Positions 39,829-49,506 are shown, counted from the first letter of the stretch. The stretch: 64,000 nucleotides of DNA from Pelagomonas calceolata (GCA_918797485.1 CAKKNE010000002.1:5174501-5238500); one strand, 5' to 3'. The notes: generated by a model from the sequence alone, not told the origin. A program made the numbers and translations.

Positions 39829-40097
39829 GACGCGTCCGGTGAAGTCTCGGGGCACTCACTCGTGCGCGGCTCGAGGAGTTGGGGAGTGCTCTTCGCGATG
39901 CCGCACACATGCACCACTCCAAAAGCGCCTGGCTCACAACGCCATCAACGCGATTCGTGCAGATCTATCGTCTGGCGGTGTCTTCTATTGATTCTCGCCA
40001 CCGCTCAATACTTCCGATCGTCGGAGGTCGCGTTTGTTGAGCAAAAAGTGGTGCCACAAAAAGGAAAGGCTTGAAACAGCCTCCTTGAGCAGGATCC

Positions 40098-41705
40098 ATG
40101 GCGAGCAACCCGCCGTCGATCAAAGATAACCCCTTCAAACGCCTCGACGCTTTGCGAACCAAAGTTTCCGGTGTCAAGGCGCCGGCGCCGGCCGCGGCCG
40201 CGCCGCCCGTGCCGCCGCGCCGGCCGAGCGACGGGTCAGCGGCGTCTCACACCTCGACGGCATCGCCACCGGTGCCGCCTCGGCCTGCGGCCGCGCCCAA
40301 GCTCCCGCCCCGCCGCCCGAGTGCCGCGTCGTCGACGGCCTCCACCGACACGCCGGCGCGCCCGCCGCTACCGCAGCGCACGGCGTCGACGGCGTCGCAC
40401 GCGTCAACGGCGTCGCGCCGCCACTCGCTCCCCGGCCAGCCCCTGCCGCTGCCCACGACGCTCCGGACGCCGGCGACCTCGGACGACCACGAGGACCGGC
40501 CGCTCCCGCCGCTCCCGCCCGGGGCGCGGCCGGCGCTGCCCGCGCGCGCGCCAACCGTCACGCGCCACCACTCCGAGGCCAACCGGCCGCTCCCGCTGCC
40601 CGAGGAGCTACGGTCGCCGACGGCCTTCGTCACGCCCACAACGGTGGACACGTCGCCGTCACTCTCGGTGCGTGATCGCGCGGCGGCGTTTGAGAAAAAG
40701 ACGCCTTCGGTGCCCTCGCGCCCGGTGCCCTCGCGCTCCGTGTCCTCCGTCTCCGCCGCGCCGCCCCTCCCGCAACGCTCGGTCTCGGCGCTCTCCGACG
40801 CCTCGGTCTGCTGTTCGGAACCGCAATTCGCGACCGTGACCGCGACGTTCGCGCCGAGCGAGGCGTGGCAGCTCGCCGTGGCGCAAGACAGTCGCGTCGA
40901 GGTGCTCAAGGTCGAGGACGACGGCTGGGCCGAAGTGCGTTACGAGCAGGGTACGAGGGGGATGGTGCCGCGCTCGTACCTCGCGATCGACGCGCCGGCG
41001 GCGCGCCCGCCGCCGCCGCGCCCGGCCGCGCCGCTCCGCTCGGTGTCGACGCTCTCGTCGGTGACCGACGACGCCTCGGGCCAGCAGCCGCGCATGACCG
41101 CGACGGGGACGTGGTCGTCGCTCTCGTCCGTCGGCGGCCACCGCGCGTCCGTCATCGAGCGGACGGCGTCCTCCGACGCGCCCACACGCCCGCCGCTGCC
41201 ACAGCGGACGGCGTCGGCGGCCTCCGACGCTCCGCCGCTACCGCAGCGGACGGCTTCCACGACATCCGCGGACGAGCCTCCGCGGGTGCCGCCGCGGCGC
41301 ATGTCGTCGACGTCCTCCGTGGCCTCGCGCGTGTCCGCGTTCGAGGCCATTGGCCTACACGCCCCGGAACCGGCGGCGGCCGCGCCACCGAGCATGGACG
41401 GCACGCGGTGCACGGCCGTCGCAACCTTCAACGCCGTCGAGGCGCTCGGTCAGCTCTCGCTTAAGCCGGGAAGCGTCGTCATCCGCCACACCACCGACGG
41501 CGACTGGTGCGAGGTGACCGACTGTACCACGGGCAAGCGCGGGAAGGTCCCGGCGTCGGCGATCCAGGAGGTGCGCGAGACGACCGGGGCCGCCCCGCCA
41601 ACGACAACCGCGCCAGAGAAGAAGAAGGACTACACGTACTCGTCGCTCCCGTCGCTGACGGGCGGGCCGAAGCGGAAGATCTACAAGCAGCCCAAGAAGC
41701 GCTAG
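40098..41705 (+). CDS. Proline-rich adaptor with two SH3 domains
   Basis: 535 residues. SH3-1, about 247-297: ATVTATFAPSEAWQLAVAQ...EVLKVEDDGWAEVRY, then GMVPRSYLAI. SH3-2, about 436-490: CTAVATFNAVEALGQLSLKPGS...DGDWCEVTD, then GKVPASAIQEV. Both have the ALYDY-like start, the acidic RT loop, the GW/DW tryptophan and the final P..Y/A. Between and before them are many PPLPQRT, PPVPPRR and LPPLPPG motifs that could be SH3 ligands. The C-terminus is basic (PKRKIYKQPKKR). Likely an actin/endocytosis or signalling adaptor. Confidence 0.75.
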   Translation: MASNPPSIKDNPFKRLDALRTKVSGVKAPAPAAAAPPVPPRRPSDGSAASHTSTASPPVPPRPAAAPKLPPRRPSAASSTASTDTPARPPLPQRTASTASHASTASRRHSLPGQPLPLPTTLRTPATSDDHEDRPLPPLPPGARPALPARAPTVTRHHSEANRPLPLPEELRSPTAFVTPTTVDTSPSLSVRDRAAAFEKKTPSVPSRPVPSRSVSSVSAAPPLPQRSVSALSDASVCCSEPQFATVTATFAPSEAWQLAVAQDSRVEVLKVEDDGWAEVRYEQGTRGMVPRSYLAIDAPAARPPPPRPAAPLRSVSTLSSVTDDASGQQPRMTATGTWSSLSSVGGHRASVIERTASSDAPTRPPLPQRTASAASDAPPLPQRTASTTSADEPPRVPPRRMSSTSSVASRVSAFEAIGLHAPEPAAAAPPSMDGTRCTAVATFNAVEALGQLSLKPGSVVIRHTTDGDWCEVTDCTTGKRGKVPASAIQEVRETTGAAPPTTTAPEKKKDYTYSSLPSLTGGPKRKIYKQPKKR

Positions 41706-41728
41706 AGTACTAGTACATACATTAACAG

Positions 41729-42490
41729 TTAGGTCATATTCCACGTGAGCGCCTCGTCGAGCGCGGAATCAACAATCTCGCCGACGTCGTCGTCGAGCAC
41801 GCAGAAGCGGATGGTCTGCGGCGCGTACTGGATCGCGGACTCCCCTTCGTCCTGCTCGAGGAGCGTCTCGATCGACGCCTGGACCGCCGGCGCCTCGGCG
41901 GCGAGGCACTCCCTCGTGGCCTCGGCGGCGACCGCCGCGGCCTCGGCGACGGGCGCGCCCCGCGTGCCGGCGCCCATCAGCGGCGTCGCGATGCGGCGCG
42001 TCGGCGGCCCGAGCGCAAATGCATTTGAGTACGCGTTGAGGAGCTGGCCGCGCCACGACAGCGACGCGTAGAACGGCGGCACCGCGAGGATCAGGCCGTC
42101 GGCGAAGGCCGCGAGCGGACCCGTCGCGATGGGCACGCGCACGGCGCCACCCGTCTTGCAGCGCACCGGGTAGTCCGCGTCGCCGCTGACGATCGGCAGG
42201 TCCGCGATCGCGCTCTCGTACGCGGCTCCGCCGAATTCCGTGACGATGCCATCGACGCTCTCGCATTGATACAGCAAGCGTTCCGCACGCGGTCGCTCGT
42301 AGTCGCGTTCTCCTATCTTCGTCGCTGCCGGCGTCGGCCCGCCCTTTGGGAAGTGCGCGAACTGCGTGCCGCACAATCGCTCGTTCGTCGGCACGATCAA
42401 TGCCGTCGACCTGGGCGGCGGCATGGTCACGACGCAGGGCGTGATCCAGAGCTCGACGCGTCCGCTGCGGTAGCGTGCTAAGCGGTGCAT
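41729..42490 (-). CDS. Macro-domain-like protein
   Basis: 253 residues from MHRLARYRSGRVELWITPCVV. The sequence fits the macro fold: STALIVPTNERLCGTQFAHFPKGGP (the N.....G....GGP ADP-ribose loop) and RRIATPLMGAGTRGAPVAEAAAVAAEATRECL (the P.(L/I)..G..G.P...A second loop). Macro domains bind or hydrolyse ADP-ribose or its derivatives. The catalytic Asn-Asp pair is not obvious, so binding rather than hydrolysis is possible. It ends 23 bp from the convergent SH3 gene. Confidence 0.6.
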   Translation of the reverse strand: MHRLARYRSGRVELWITPCVVTMPPPRSTALIVPTNERLCGTQFAHFPKGGPTPAATKIGERDYERPRAERLLYQCESVDGIVTEFGGAAYESAIADLPIVSGDADYPVRCKTGGAVRVPIATGPLAAFADGLILAVPPFYASLSWRGQLLNAYSNAFALGPPTRRIATPLMGAGTRGAPVAEAAAVAAEATRECLAAEAPAVQASIETLLEQDEGESAIQYAPQTIRFCVLDDDVGEIVDSALDEALTWNMT

Positions 42491-42601
42491 CCTTGACTTA
42501 TGCGTTGTCGGGCAGATGGCTAGGCATGCTTTGCTGGTCTCCTGGCCTATATCAGACACTCTACAAGCTCGTACTGCACTTTGTGCCGGCCAGAGCCTGG
42601 A

Positions 42602-42623
42602 GCTAGCGTAGCAACACACTAGG
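42602..42623 (-). promoter_or_regulatory. Upstream palindrome motif copy
   Basis: GCTAGCGTAGCAAC, then ACACTAGG (plus strand). It lies 112 bp upstream of the macro-domain gene. The arrangement matches 48372..48393. Confidence 0.5.
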
Positions 42624-42692
42624 TTTTGAGCATGCGTATCTCCCCCCCGCCCACTTGTCCTAGCACCGTAACAGACTCTTCTTTGAATTCTC

Positions 42693-44852
42693 TTAGGTCT
42701 TGTCCGGCCGCCCCTGCATGGCCCACCGGATTTCTCGAGGCATCAACCCCAAGAACTGGTCCATCTCTCCCTCAAGCATGCCGACGTCTGTCCACATGCG
42801 CTTGGCGATGGCCTTGTTATTCGTCTGCTGGTTGATGGCCTTGACGCGCTGCAGCTCCTCCAGCGTCACGCGCGGCGGCCGGTAGTCCCGCGGCAATCCC
42901 TTGAGGGTAGGAAAGCGCGTGATCACGGGCGCGTCGAGCTTCTCGATCAGACGAGGCAGGTCGGGCTGGTAGTTCGAGCCCCGCCGCGCCCGAGCGAGGG
43001 ACTTGAGAGTTCGAGTAGATACTCGAGACCCGAGCGAGGACGTCGTGCCGTAGGACAGGCCCGTCAGACTACTTCTAACGGAACTCGAATCATCAGGGGC
43101 CTTCTTCTTGTGCCTCCTATGTTTGGCCCGCTGCTTGTGCGCTCTCGAGAGCAGTCTTTTCACATCTCTATAGGACTGCCCACCGGCGGAAGACTGCCTA
43201 CATACGGAATGGTCGCTCTCCAAATCAGCCTTGATGGCGTCGAGGAAGGCCTTCTCGCCCTTCGCGCCGTACTGCGGGCCCGTCCGCTGGGACGACAGGT
43301 GCTGGAGTTGCGCCGAGAATTTTTTGTTTTGCCCTGTAGTAGAAACCAAGCCACCGATGTCCGTGTGCCGCGCTGTGGCTCGCTCGATGGCAGCATCAGA
43401 GGCGGCCTCCGGGTCGTAGATACTTAGGTCTGGTTCGCAGACGCGGCCCCGTCCGGCACCCAGTAAAGCCCCGCCGAAACACAAGACGACAGGCTTCGTG
43501 AACGTCCCCGACCGGCGGCCAGGCACATGCAAAGCTAGGATATGCCCTCTGCGAGGCGCCGGGGGGAACTCGCGGTAGCAAAAGTCGACGGGCGGCGCCT
43601 CCGGTTGAGGCGGCGGCGTCTTGCTTCTTCCCCTCCGTTTACCCTTCCTCCTCATGCGTTTCTTTTCCCTTTTCTGAGCTTCGACCGATTGGGTCGGTAA
43701 GGCCGCGATCTGCTTCTGGTGGGCCTGGTGGTGCTCCCGCGGCAGGCGCGCGTAGGGCCCGAGCTTCATGTCGTCGGTTGGTCGGTAGCCGTCGCAGGGC
43801 GCCACGCGCCACCCGCACAGGTCCGGTCGTTCGTCACCAAACAACTTCAGCACCCTTACGTCGTCATCACCCGTCGAACCGCCGAACACCAAAATTTCAT
43901 TTGATCGAGCCCCGAGACACGCCGCGTGGCCGTACAAGCGAGGCGACTCGTCAATCTCGTGCGTCGTCGGGATCTTGGACCAACATAATGTATCGACGTT
44001 CCACGCTAATACGTCTCTCAAACCTGGTGGTTCTCTATTCTGGATCGAGGCCGAGATATTGGCTAATCCACCAATAACGATCAGATGCCTTTCTACGAGT
44101 ACGGACTGGTGCTCGAACCGTTTCGGAGGGTGTTCCCCGCTACATAAACCTGAGAGTTCCGCCCAGGCGCCTCGCACGGGATCAAAGGACCACACTTGAC
44201 CCAATACACACTCGAAGCCTCGACCACCGGCATCCGGACCGGCCCCGCCGATGACAATAATAAAACCTCGCGCTGGATTCACGGTCGCCGGCTCGTAGTC
44301 CTCGTCGCCGCCTCTCGCTGCCTCCGCGTCTCGCTGCGAGGCCGTGCTTTGCGCGATCATCCGCGAATCTCTTATCAGAGTCGCCGTGTGGCCTCGTCGC
44401 GGCGTCGGCCACCGCCCTTGTATTGGGTAGGTGGACCAGGCCTCCTTCGTGAGGTCGAAAGTCGACACATCATTCAGGGTCTGGCGGAGTTGCAACATGC
44501 GCACGACGGGCTGCCCTTCTCGTCTTTGATCATCATTGACCTCCTTCCGCCAGTCGATGGAGTTGCGGCCTTCGCCCTGGCCCGCAAAACACACTAATTT
44601 ATTATCGCCCGTACAGGTCAGCGTGTGCTGGCTTCGAGCGGCGACGCGACTCTTGCGCGGGCCGTCTTTTATGGACCATCGTAACGTTCGCAAGTCCAAA
44701 GCCCATAATAAAGCTCTCCGCTGACTCGCGTCGGCCCCCTGGCCGCCGCCGCCGTGCAAATACAGCGTGTCGCGCGTACAGCAGTGGGCGGCCTGGTAGC
44801 GGCAGGGCGGCGCGAGGGTCTCGACGTTCAGCGGGCGGGCCCAGGCGGCCAT
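42693..44852 (-). CDS. Kelch-repeat protein
   Basis: 719 residues from MAAWARPLNVETLAPP. Kelch blades are visible: DTLYLHGGGGQG...LWALDLRTLRWS, SQHTLTCTGDNKLVCFAGQGEG...VSTFDLTKEAWSTY, RRGHTATLI...IIVIGGAGPDAGG...VWSFDPVRGAWAEL, RFEHQSVLVERHLIVIGGLAN, YGHAACLGARSNEILVFGGSTGDDD. A basic linker (KREKKRMRRKGKRRGRSK) and a further RRGHILALH...VVLCFGG blade follow. The C-terminal about 200 residues are Ser/Arg-rich and unassigned. Kelch propellers mediate protein interactions. The open frame upstream of 44852 is opposite the neighbouring gene's start and is not counted. Confidence 0.78.
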   Translation of the reverse strand: MAAWARPLNVETLAPPCRYQAAHCCTRDTLYLHGGGGQGADASQRRALLWALDLRTLRWSIKDGPRKSRVAARSQHTLTCTGDNKLVCFAGQGEGRNSIDWRKEVNDDQRREGQPVVRMLQLRQTLNDVSTFDLTKEAWSTYPIQGRWPTPRRGHTATLIRDSRMIAQSTASQRDAEAARGGDEDYEPATVNPARGFIIVIGGAGPDAGGRGFECVLGQVWSFDPVRGAWAELSGLCSGEHPPKRFEHQSVLVERHLIVIGGLANISASIQNREPPGLRDVLAWNVDTLCWSKIPTTHEIDESPRLYGHAACLGARSNEILVFGGSTGDDDVRVLKLFGDERPDLCGWRVAPCDGYRPTDDMKLGPYARLPREHHQAHQKQIAALPTQSVEAQKREKKRMRRKGKRRGRSKTPPPQPEAPPVDFCYREFPPAPRRGHILALHVPGRRSGTFTKPVVLCFGGALLGAGRGRVCEPDLSIYDPEAASDAAIERATARHTDIGGLVSTTGQNKKFSAQLQHLSSQRTGPQYGAKGEKAFLDAIKADLESDHSVCRQSSAGGQSYRDVKRLLSRAHKQRAKHRRHKKKAPDDSSSVRSSLTGLSYGTTSSLGSRVSTRTLKSLARARRGSNYQPDLPRLIEKLDAPVITRFPTLKGLPRDYRPPRVTLEELQRVKAINQQTNNKAIAKRMWTDVGMLEGEMDQFLGLMPREIRWAMQGRPDKT

Positions 44853-45123
44853 GTTGTGGTGTACCAGCTCGTCCGAGGCTGCCCGAGCCACGCTTCGGCT
44901 GCGTACAGCGGCACACAGCGTGATGCAGCGCCGCTTCGTCAAGAGCGTTGGGTTGTGCGGGGGTGAGTCCGACGCGTGACTTGCCTTGACCATCGATGAG
45001 AGTAGTCCTCCGAGAGTGCATATTGGTCTAAGAGATGTCCGATCGTCGATTCGGAAGGGCCTCTCTGTGGCAGGCAGAGGCAGAGCTTCATAATCGCGAG
45101 TGCTTTTGAGTGGGTTAAGCAGC

Positions 45124-47379
45124 ATGGCGAGCCTCAGGCTTGCAATCGCAGCTTCTTTGAAAGAACAACAAGCTCCAACCGCGATTACAGCAGCGCCGGA
45201 GCCCGAGAGGCCGCAGAGCAAGGCTGCCAAGGGTAAGGCTCTCCCTGGTAAAGCTGCCAAGTCGTCGCCGCCGCCACAGCGCAAGCGCGGCAAAGAAGCT
45301 ACGACACCCGTCGCTCCGCCGCCCAAACGGAGCAAGCCGAAGACCAGTGCTGCACCGAAAGCTGCCAAGGCGGAGCCGGCGCCACCGCGCACGGACAAAG
45401 AAGCGCCGAAGCCGGCCGCTCCGCGCAAGCGGAGCCCGCCCGCGGCCGCGCCGGCGCCGCGCAAGCGCGACAAGAAGCTCGCCGTGGCCGTCGGAGATAA
45501 TGTAGACGCGCTCTGGCCCGCCGACGGCGAGTACTATCCCGCGAAAGTGCGAGCCGTCAACGCCGACGGCACCATTGCTTTAGATTATGCGGACGGCGAC
45601 CGGCGGAACGACGCCACGACCAGCGAGCTGCGGTGCAAGAGACAAGCGACCGCCGAGGCGGACCCGGACTTCGCGCCCGCGGCGCTTTCAACAGCCGACG
45701 CGCCCGCCACCCGCAGCACGATCACGGACAAGAAGGCCTTGGAGGAACGCATGGCCGCCGATGGCTGGACCAAGGAGGAGAAGGCGCGCGAGAGTTCTAG
45801 TCATGTCGACAAATACTGGATCGACCCGAAGGATGGCAAGAAGTGTAGATCGATTGTAGAAGTCGCGCGCAAGGCCTACCCCGAACTACTAGAGGAGGCG
45901 CCGCAACGACCAAAAAAAGAAGCCGAAACGGGCCCGCTCGCCTGCAGAAAAGGATGCGGCCGCTGCTTCGGCAACGGTGGCGCGCGCGGCTCGCACGAGC
46001 TCCACTGCGACGGCACGCCGAAGCCGCCGCGGCGCCGCCGCCCCGTCGCCGTGGCGAAGCGCGACAAGCTACCCTCGCGTAGAGCCACTAATACAGATGC
46101 GCTGAAGGCCTCATCAACGGAGGACGCTTTACCATTACCGCCGCCGCCGCCCCGAGAACGCGCGAAGAATCATGATGTGGATCTCGGGGCCTTTGGCTGG
46201 ACGCCACCAAGTGAACCGCCGTCGTTCGAGCGGACATATTCATTGTTGAAAGCGGTCGAGGTGCCGCGGACGCATAGTAGGGAGAACATCACTTTGCCCG
46301 AGGACGAAGCGACAGGTGTTAGATCCGCCTGCGTCGGTCTCGTGGGCGCGCGGAGCCATGGTGTGGTTGCGTCGCAATTTGCTCGCTCCAGACCGTCACT
46401 AACGAGGGAGCTCGTGCGGTTTGGAAGGCACTTCCTCCCGTCCAGTTTCAAGTTCACGTCGATCCAGTTAAATCACAACTTCGCGTCGGCACTGCACGTC
46501 GACGATTATAATTCCGGGCCGTCCTACATCGTCGGTCTTGGTGGTTATGAAGGTGGGGAATTGTGGACTTTGGAACATGGGCCTTTGAACTGTAAACATA
46601 GTTTCTGCCACTACGACGGGACGGAGCCGCACGCGACGCTCCCTTTCACGGGGGAAAGGTACACGCTCGTCTTCTTCACGCACCAGACGCATCCTAGGTT
46701 AGGTGATGCGGACCGAGCCTACCTGGAGAGCCTCGGGTTTCCCCTACCGAAGCCGACGGAGTTGTTACGTCGGAGACAGAAGAAGGGCTTTGCCCATGGC
46801 ACTTCTTTTGAAGCGCCGAAGCGCGTGAAGACGGCGGCCGGGCAAGCGGCCTTGGACGCGCACAGGGCGGGCGCGTCCGTAGATGCGGCGAGGGCCCGAG
46901 GCGACGCGGTCTTCGAGGCCTGGCGGAAGGAAGATGCAAGGGAAGCGACGCCGGAGCAGCGGGCGATCCAGGGTCGCGTTTTTATTGATGATGGGACACG
47001 ATGGCGTGTTAGAGATGAAAAGAAGCGGGGCGTGTATTACGACCTCGAGCTGAAACAACTCTGCGTCGAGTACTACGACTTCGACGCGTATGGGATGAAT
47101 GATCCCGGTTCGGGAGATGATGTGGTCGAGTTCACGCCTTATGATGAGTTATTGGGGTTTGCGGACTGGGTCGACGCGCCGGAATCACTGTCGGGTAGTG
47201 CTCTGGAGGCGGCGAAGGCCGAGGCGGCGCGGCGGCTGGACGCGAAAAGGGCGTTTGAAGCCGCCGACGACGCGATGGACTACTACGCGGAGAAAGATGC
47301 AAAGGAGGCGGCGGCGGCGGCGAAGGCCGCGGCGGAGGCGCCCTTCCAACCGGTCTTAGTCCAGTTCGATCAACGGTAA
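45124..47379 (+). CDS. Tudor-MBD-like-2OG dioxygenase, TET/JBP type candidate
   Basis: 751 residues from MASLRLAIAASLKEQQ. The basic Pro/Lys-rich N-terminus (PPPKRSKPKTSAA) could be an AT-hook or NLS region. About 125-170 is Tudor-like (VGDNVDALWPADGEYYPAKVRAVNADGTIALDYADGD). About 208-253 is MBD-like (ADGWTKEEKAR...DKYWIDPKDGKKCRSIVEV). About 275-300 is a possible Cys/His zinc site (CRKGCGRCFG...HELHC). About 440-520 is the double-stranded beta-helix of an Fe(II)/2-oxoglutarate dioxygenase: LHVDDYN (His458, Asp460), GGELWTLEHG, then EPHATLPFTGERYTLVFF with distal His503 and 2OG-binding Arg. Coupling to methyl-DNA readers suggests oxidation of 5-methylcytosine or a related base; a histone or protein hydroxylase remains possible. 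Confidence 0.65.
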   Translation: MASLRLAIAASLKEQQAPTAITAAPEPERPQSKAAKGKALPGKAAKSSPPPQRKRGKEATTPVAPPPKRSKPKTSAAPKAAKAEPAPPRTDKEAPKPAAPRKRSPPAAAPAPRKRDKKLAVAVGDNVDALWPADGEYYPAKVRAVNADGTIALDYADGDRRNDATTSELRCKRQATAEADPDFAPAALSTADAPATRSTITDKKALEERMAADGWTKEEKARESSSHVDKYWIDPKDGKKCRSIVEVARKAYPELLEEAPQRPKKEAETGPLACRKGCGRCFGNGGARGSHELHCDGTPKPPRRRRPVAVAKRDKLPSRRATNTDALKASSTEDALPLPPPPPRERAKNHDVDLGAFGWTPPSEPPSFERTYSLLKAVEVPRTHSRENITLPEDEATGVRSACVGLVGARSHGVVASQFARSRPSLTRELVRFGRHFLPSSFKFTSIQLNHNFASALHVDDYNSGPSYIVGLGGYEGGELWTLEHGPLNCKHSFCHYDGTEPHATLPFTGERYTLVFFTHQTHPRLGDADRAYLESLGFPLPKPTELLRRRQKKGFAHGTSFEAPKRVKTAAGQAALDAHRAGASVDAARARGDAVFEAWRKEDAREATPEQRAIQGRVFIDDGTRWRVRDEKKRGVYYDLELKQLCVEYYDFDAYGMNDPGSGDDVVEFTPYDELLGFADWVDAPESLSGSALEAAKAEAARRLDAKRAFEAADDAMDYYAEKDAKEAAAAAKAAAEAPFQPVLVQFDQR

Positions 47380-47439
47380 GGTGGCGGCGGCGGCGTCTTC
47401 GTAGCGCTAGTTAATTAATATACATCTAGTATTATCAGG

Positions 47440-48273
47440 TTAGGCGCGGTCGAACTCAACCTCGATCTCTCCGATGTGTGCTTCGCCGTGGCTGTAGTTG
47501 TAAACTTTTATTCTATGGAGCGGTATCGTCAGGCTCCGGATAGACCTAGTGACCTGAGGCACCCCGTCGATCGAGACGGTGATCGTGGCATCCATCATGT
47601 GATCTTCATCGGCGTCGGAAAAGGAGGCGTCGATGTCGTAGCGTGTGTCTGGGTCCACTGGGCACAACATGGTGGTATTAGGTCCTTCATTGCTATCGCG
47701 TGCCAGAAAGCAGAGCTGTCCTCCGTTTTTATACACCCCTCCCACGCATTTCTCAAACTGTCCTCTGTGATCGTAGAACCAAACGTACCCCAATGCGCCA
47801 CGTATGTCCATACAAGACCACCGACTGATGCGAAGGCGTCGCACAGTCAGCTTGCGCAGTGATTGGAAGCTGCGAGATAACCCCTCGTGCGTGGGGCCAG
47901 GTGTCCCTCGAAGGCGCAGGCACGGAGGCGATCCAACGACATCCGCATGCAGGTAGCCGGACGCGTCAGGGTGCATCTGCCACTGGCCCAGGCCTCTAGC
48001 CCACGTCTCGACGAAGCGGTTGGCCTCCGGGACCACGTCGCGCAGCACGTCCACGCAACTTGCCAGCATCTGGTCGACCACTTTTAATCGTCGCGCGGCT
48101 GTGAAGAGCACCAAGGGCTGCGCCGCGCGAAATGGCTTCGCAATAATGGGCAGCTTGGGCAAATTGGTTGGCGGCAGGAAGGCCACGACGTTGTCCGCCA
48201 GCTCATTTCTGGACCACAGCGAGAGCAGTGGCGAACGATACGTGTGTGCGCGTTTCGCAAGGGCAGCCTCCAT
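47440..48273 (-). CDS. F-box-like protein with lectin/SPRY-like C-terminus
   Basis: 277 residues. The N-terminal about 60 residues (RNELADNVVAFLPPTNLPKLPIIAKPFRAAQPLVLFTAARRL) fit a divergent F-box: L-P hydrophobics, then VLFTAARRL. The C-terminal half is beta-rich (GALGYVWFYDHRGQFEKCVGGVYKNGGQLCFLARDSNEG...DATITVSIDGVPQVTRSI...IKVYNYSHGEAHIGEIEVEF), a concanavalin/SPRY-like sandwich. It is probably a substrate receptor of an SCF-type ligase; target unknown. It is divergent from the deacetylase gene. Confidence 0.5.
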   Translation of the reverse strand: MEAALAKRAHTYRSPLLSLWSRNELADNVVAFLPPTNLPKLPIIAKPFRAAQPLVLFTAARRLKVVDQMLASCVDVLRDVVPEANRFVETWARGLGQWQMHPDASGYLHADVVGSPPCLRLRGTPGPTHEGLSRSFQSLRKLTVRRLRISRWSCMDIRGALGYVWFYDHRGQFEKCVGGVYKNGGQLCFLARDSNEGPNTTMLCPVDPDTRYDIDASFSDADEDHMMDATITVSIDGVPQVTRSIRSLTIPLHRIKVYNYSHGEAHIGEIEVEFDRA

Positions 48274-48307
48274 TTTTAGCGTTCGCAGGGGCAGCCGATT
48301 TGTGCTT

Positions 48308-48330
48308 GCTAGTGTCTTAGAGGCCGCTGG
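48308..48330 (+). promoter_or_regulatory. Upstream palindrome motif copy, first of a pair
   Basis: GCTAGTGTCTTAGAG, then GCCGCTGG, 35 bp upstream of the minus-strand gene starting at 48273. Confidence 0.55.
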
Positions 48331-48371
48331 AGGCTTGATTTCCTAATGCGCGGCCTTGCTCGATTTGTGGG

Positions 48372-48393
48372 GCTAGCGTAGCGACATACTAGG
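48372..48393 (-). promoter_or_regulatory. Upstream palindrome motif copy, second of a pair, inverted
   Basis: GCTAGCGTAGCGAC, then ATACTAGG (plus strand), inverted relative to the copy at 48308 and 41 bp away, in the divergent promoter for 48273 (minus) and 48544 (plus). Confidence 0.5.
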
Positions 48394-48543
48394 CCACACA
48401 GCGCTTGCGCTGAAGCATTTTTTACGGCCTCACGCGTCACGACACGACGGTGAAGCTCCGATAACGTCGCACACGCGCCCGTACCTGCAGCCCTGCGCCA
48501 AAACCTTGAAAGGGCAGCCCTCGACGCCAATGAAGGCAACCCC

Positions 48544-49506
48544 ATGACAGACACCGACGCGGACGGGAGCCCGCGCCGGCGCAAGGCAGCCGTCGAGCCG
48601 CCCGCGACGACTCCTGCTCCGACTCTGCGGCCGGCATCGATGCTCTGCGCCGCGCCGCGCGTCGTCCTGGCCGTCGCGTCGATGTGGATTATTTGGTTGC
48701 TACTCGTAATTCTTGGCGGAGCGGCCTACGCCTATACAATCTACGCCGACGCGCGCTTCCCTTTGCAATTGGCGGCGGCGGCGCTCGTCATCCAACTCTT
48801 GGTCTTGATTTACCTCCAGCCCGATGTCATAACAGACATAGCTGAGTTATACGAACCTAGAATTGTGTGGCGCGCCCATACGAAACAAAGAATAGCCGCC
48901 CTGACGATTGACGACGTGCCCGTCGGTGCAGCATCAAAGATCGAGGAAATACTATCATTACTCAAACAAAACGATGCCCGCGCGACGCTGTTTATCATGT
49001 GCGGCGAATTTTCGAGAGCCTCCGAGCACGTCAAGCAGGTCATCAAAGATGCGGTACAATCAGGAAGGATCGAACTGGCCAACCACGGCGCCTTCGACGA
49101 GCCCGCGGCCGGCCTTTCCGGTCAAGATTTTAGGGCGAAGCACGACGCCTGCGACGCGCTGATTCACTCCATAGCACCTCCACCTCCTCGGAAATGGTTC
49201 CGGCCCGGGTCCGCGCTCGTCAATCGCGGTATTTTTGAGTGGTGTCGCTCCCATTCATATACATGTGTATTGGGCTCGTGTTTTCCGCACGACAACTTCG
49301 GTTGTACCTGTCTGTGCAACGCCGCGTATTTGCGAAGGCGCGTCCGGCCGGGGGCCATTGTTATTTTACATGACCGCTGGCACACGCCGGCGACGCTGCG
49401 AGCCTTCTTCGCGAAGCGCGGGAAGACGGCAACTATCCGCCTGACGACGCTCTCCGAGCTTTTTGATACGGTCGACCGGGAGAACGCGAGCGTCGCGCCG
49501 GAATAA
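48544..49506 (+). CDS. NodB-type polysaccharide deacetylase, membrane-anchored
   Basis: 320 residues. Two N-terminal TM segments (VLAVASMWIIWLLLVILGGAAYAYTIY and LQLAAAALVIQLLVLIYL) precede the NodB fold. Motif 1 is RIAALTIDDVP (TxDD), motif 2 ELANHGAFDEP (H...), motif 3 KWFRPGSALVN, and the late VILHDRWHTPATLRAF supplies the catalytic His. It removes N- or O-acetyl groups from chitin-like or other polysaccharides, probably at the Golgi or cell surface. Motif 2 lacks the second His of the usual H[S/T]xxH, so metal binding may differ. Confidence 0.82.
   Translation: MTDTDADGSPRRRKAAVEPPATTPAPTLRPASMLCAAPRVVLAVASMWIIWLLLVILGGAAYAYTIYADARFPLQLAAAALVIQLLVLIYLQPDVITDIAELYEPRIVWRAHTKQRIAALTIDDVPVGAASKIEEILSLLKQNDARATLFIMCGEFSRASEHVKQVIKDAVQSGRIELANHGAFDEPAAGLSGQDFRAKHDACDALIHSIAPPPPRKWFRPGSALVNRGIFEWCRSHSYTCVLGSCFPHDNFGCTCLCNAAYLRRRVRPGAIVILHDRWHTPATLRAFFAKRGKTATIRLTTLSELFDTVDRENASVAPE

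Noticed and set aside
44853-45473. N-terminal extension of the kelch frame to 45473
   Set aside because: It runs antisense to the start of the Tudor/MBD/2OG gene and is compositionally its shadow. MAAWARPL at 44852 begins the conserved part.
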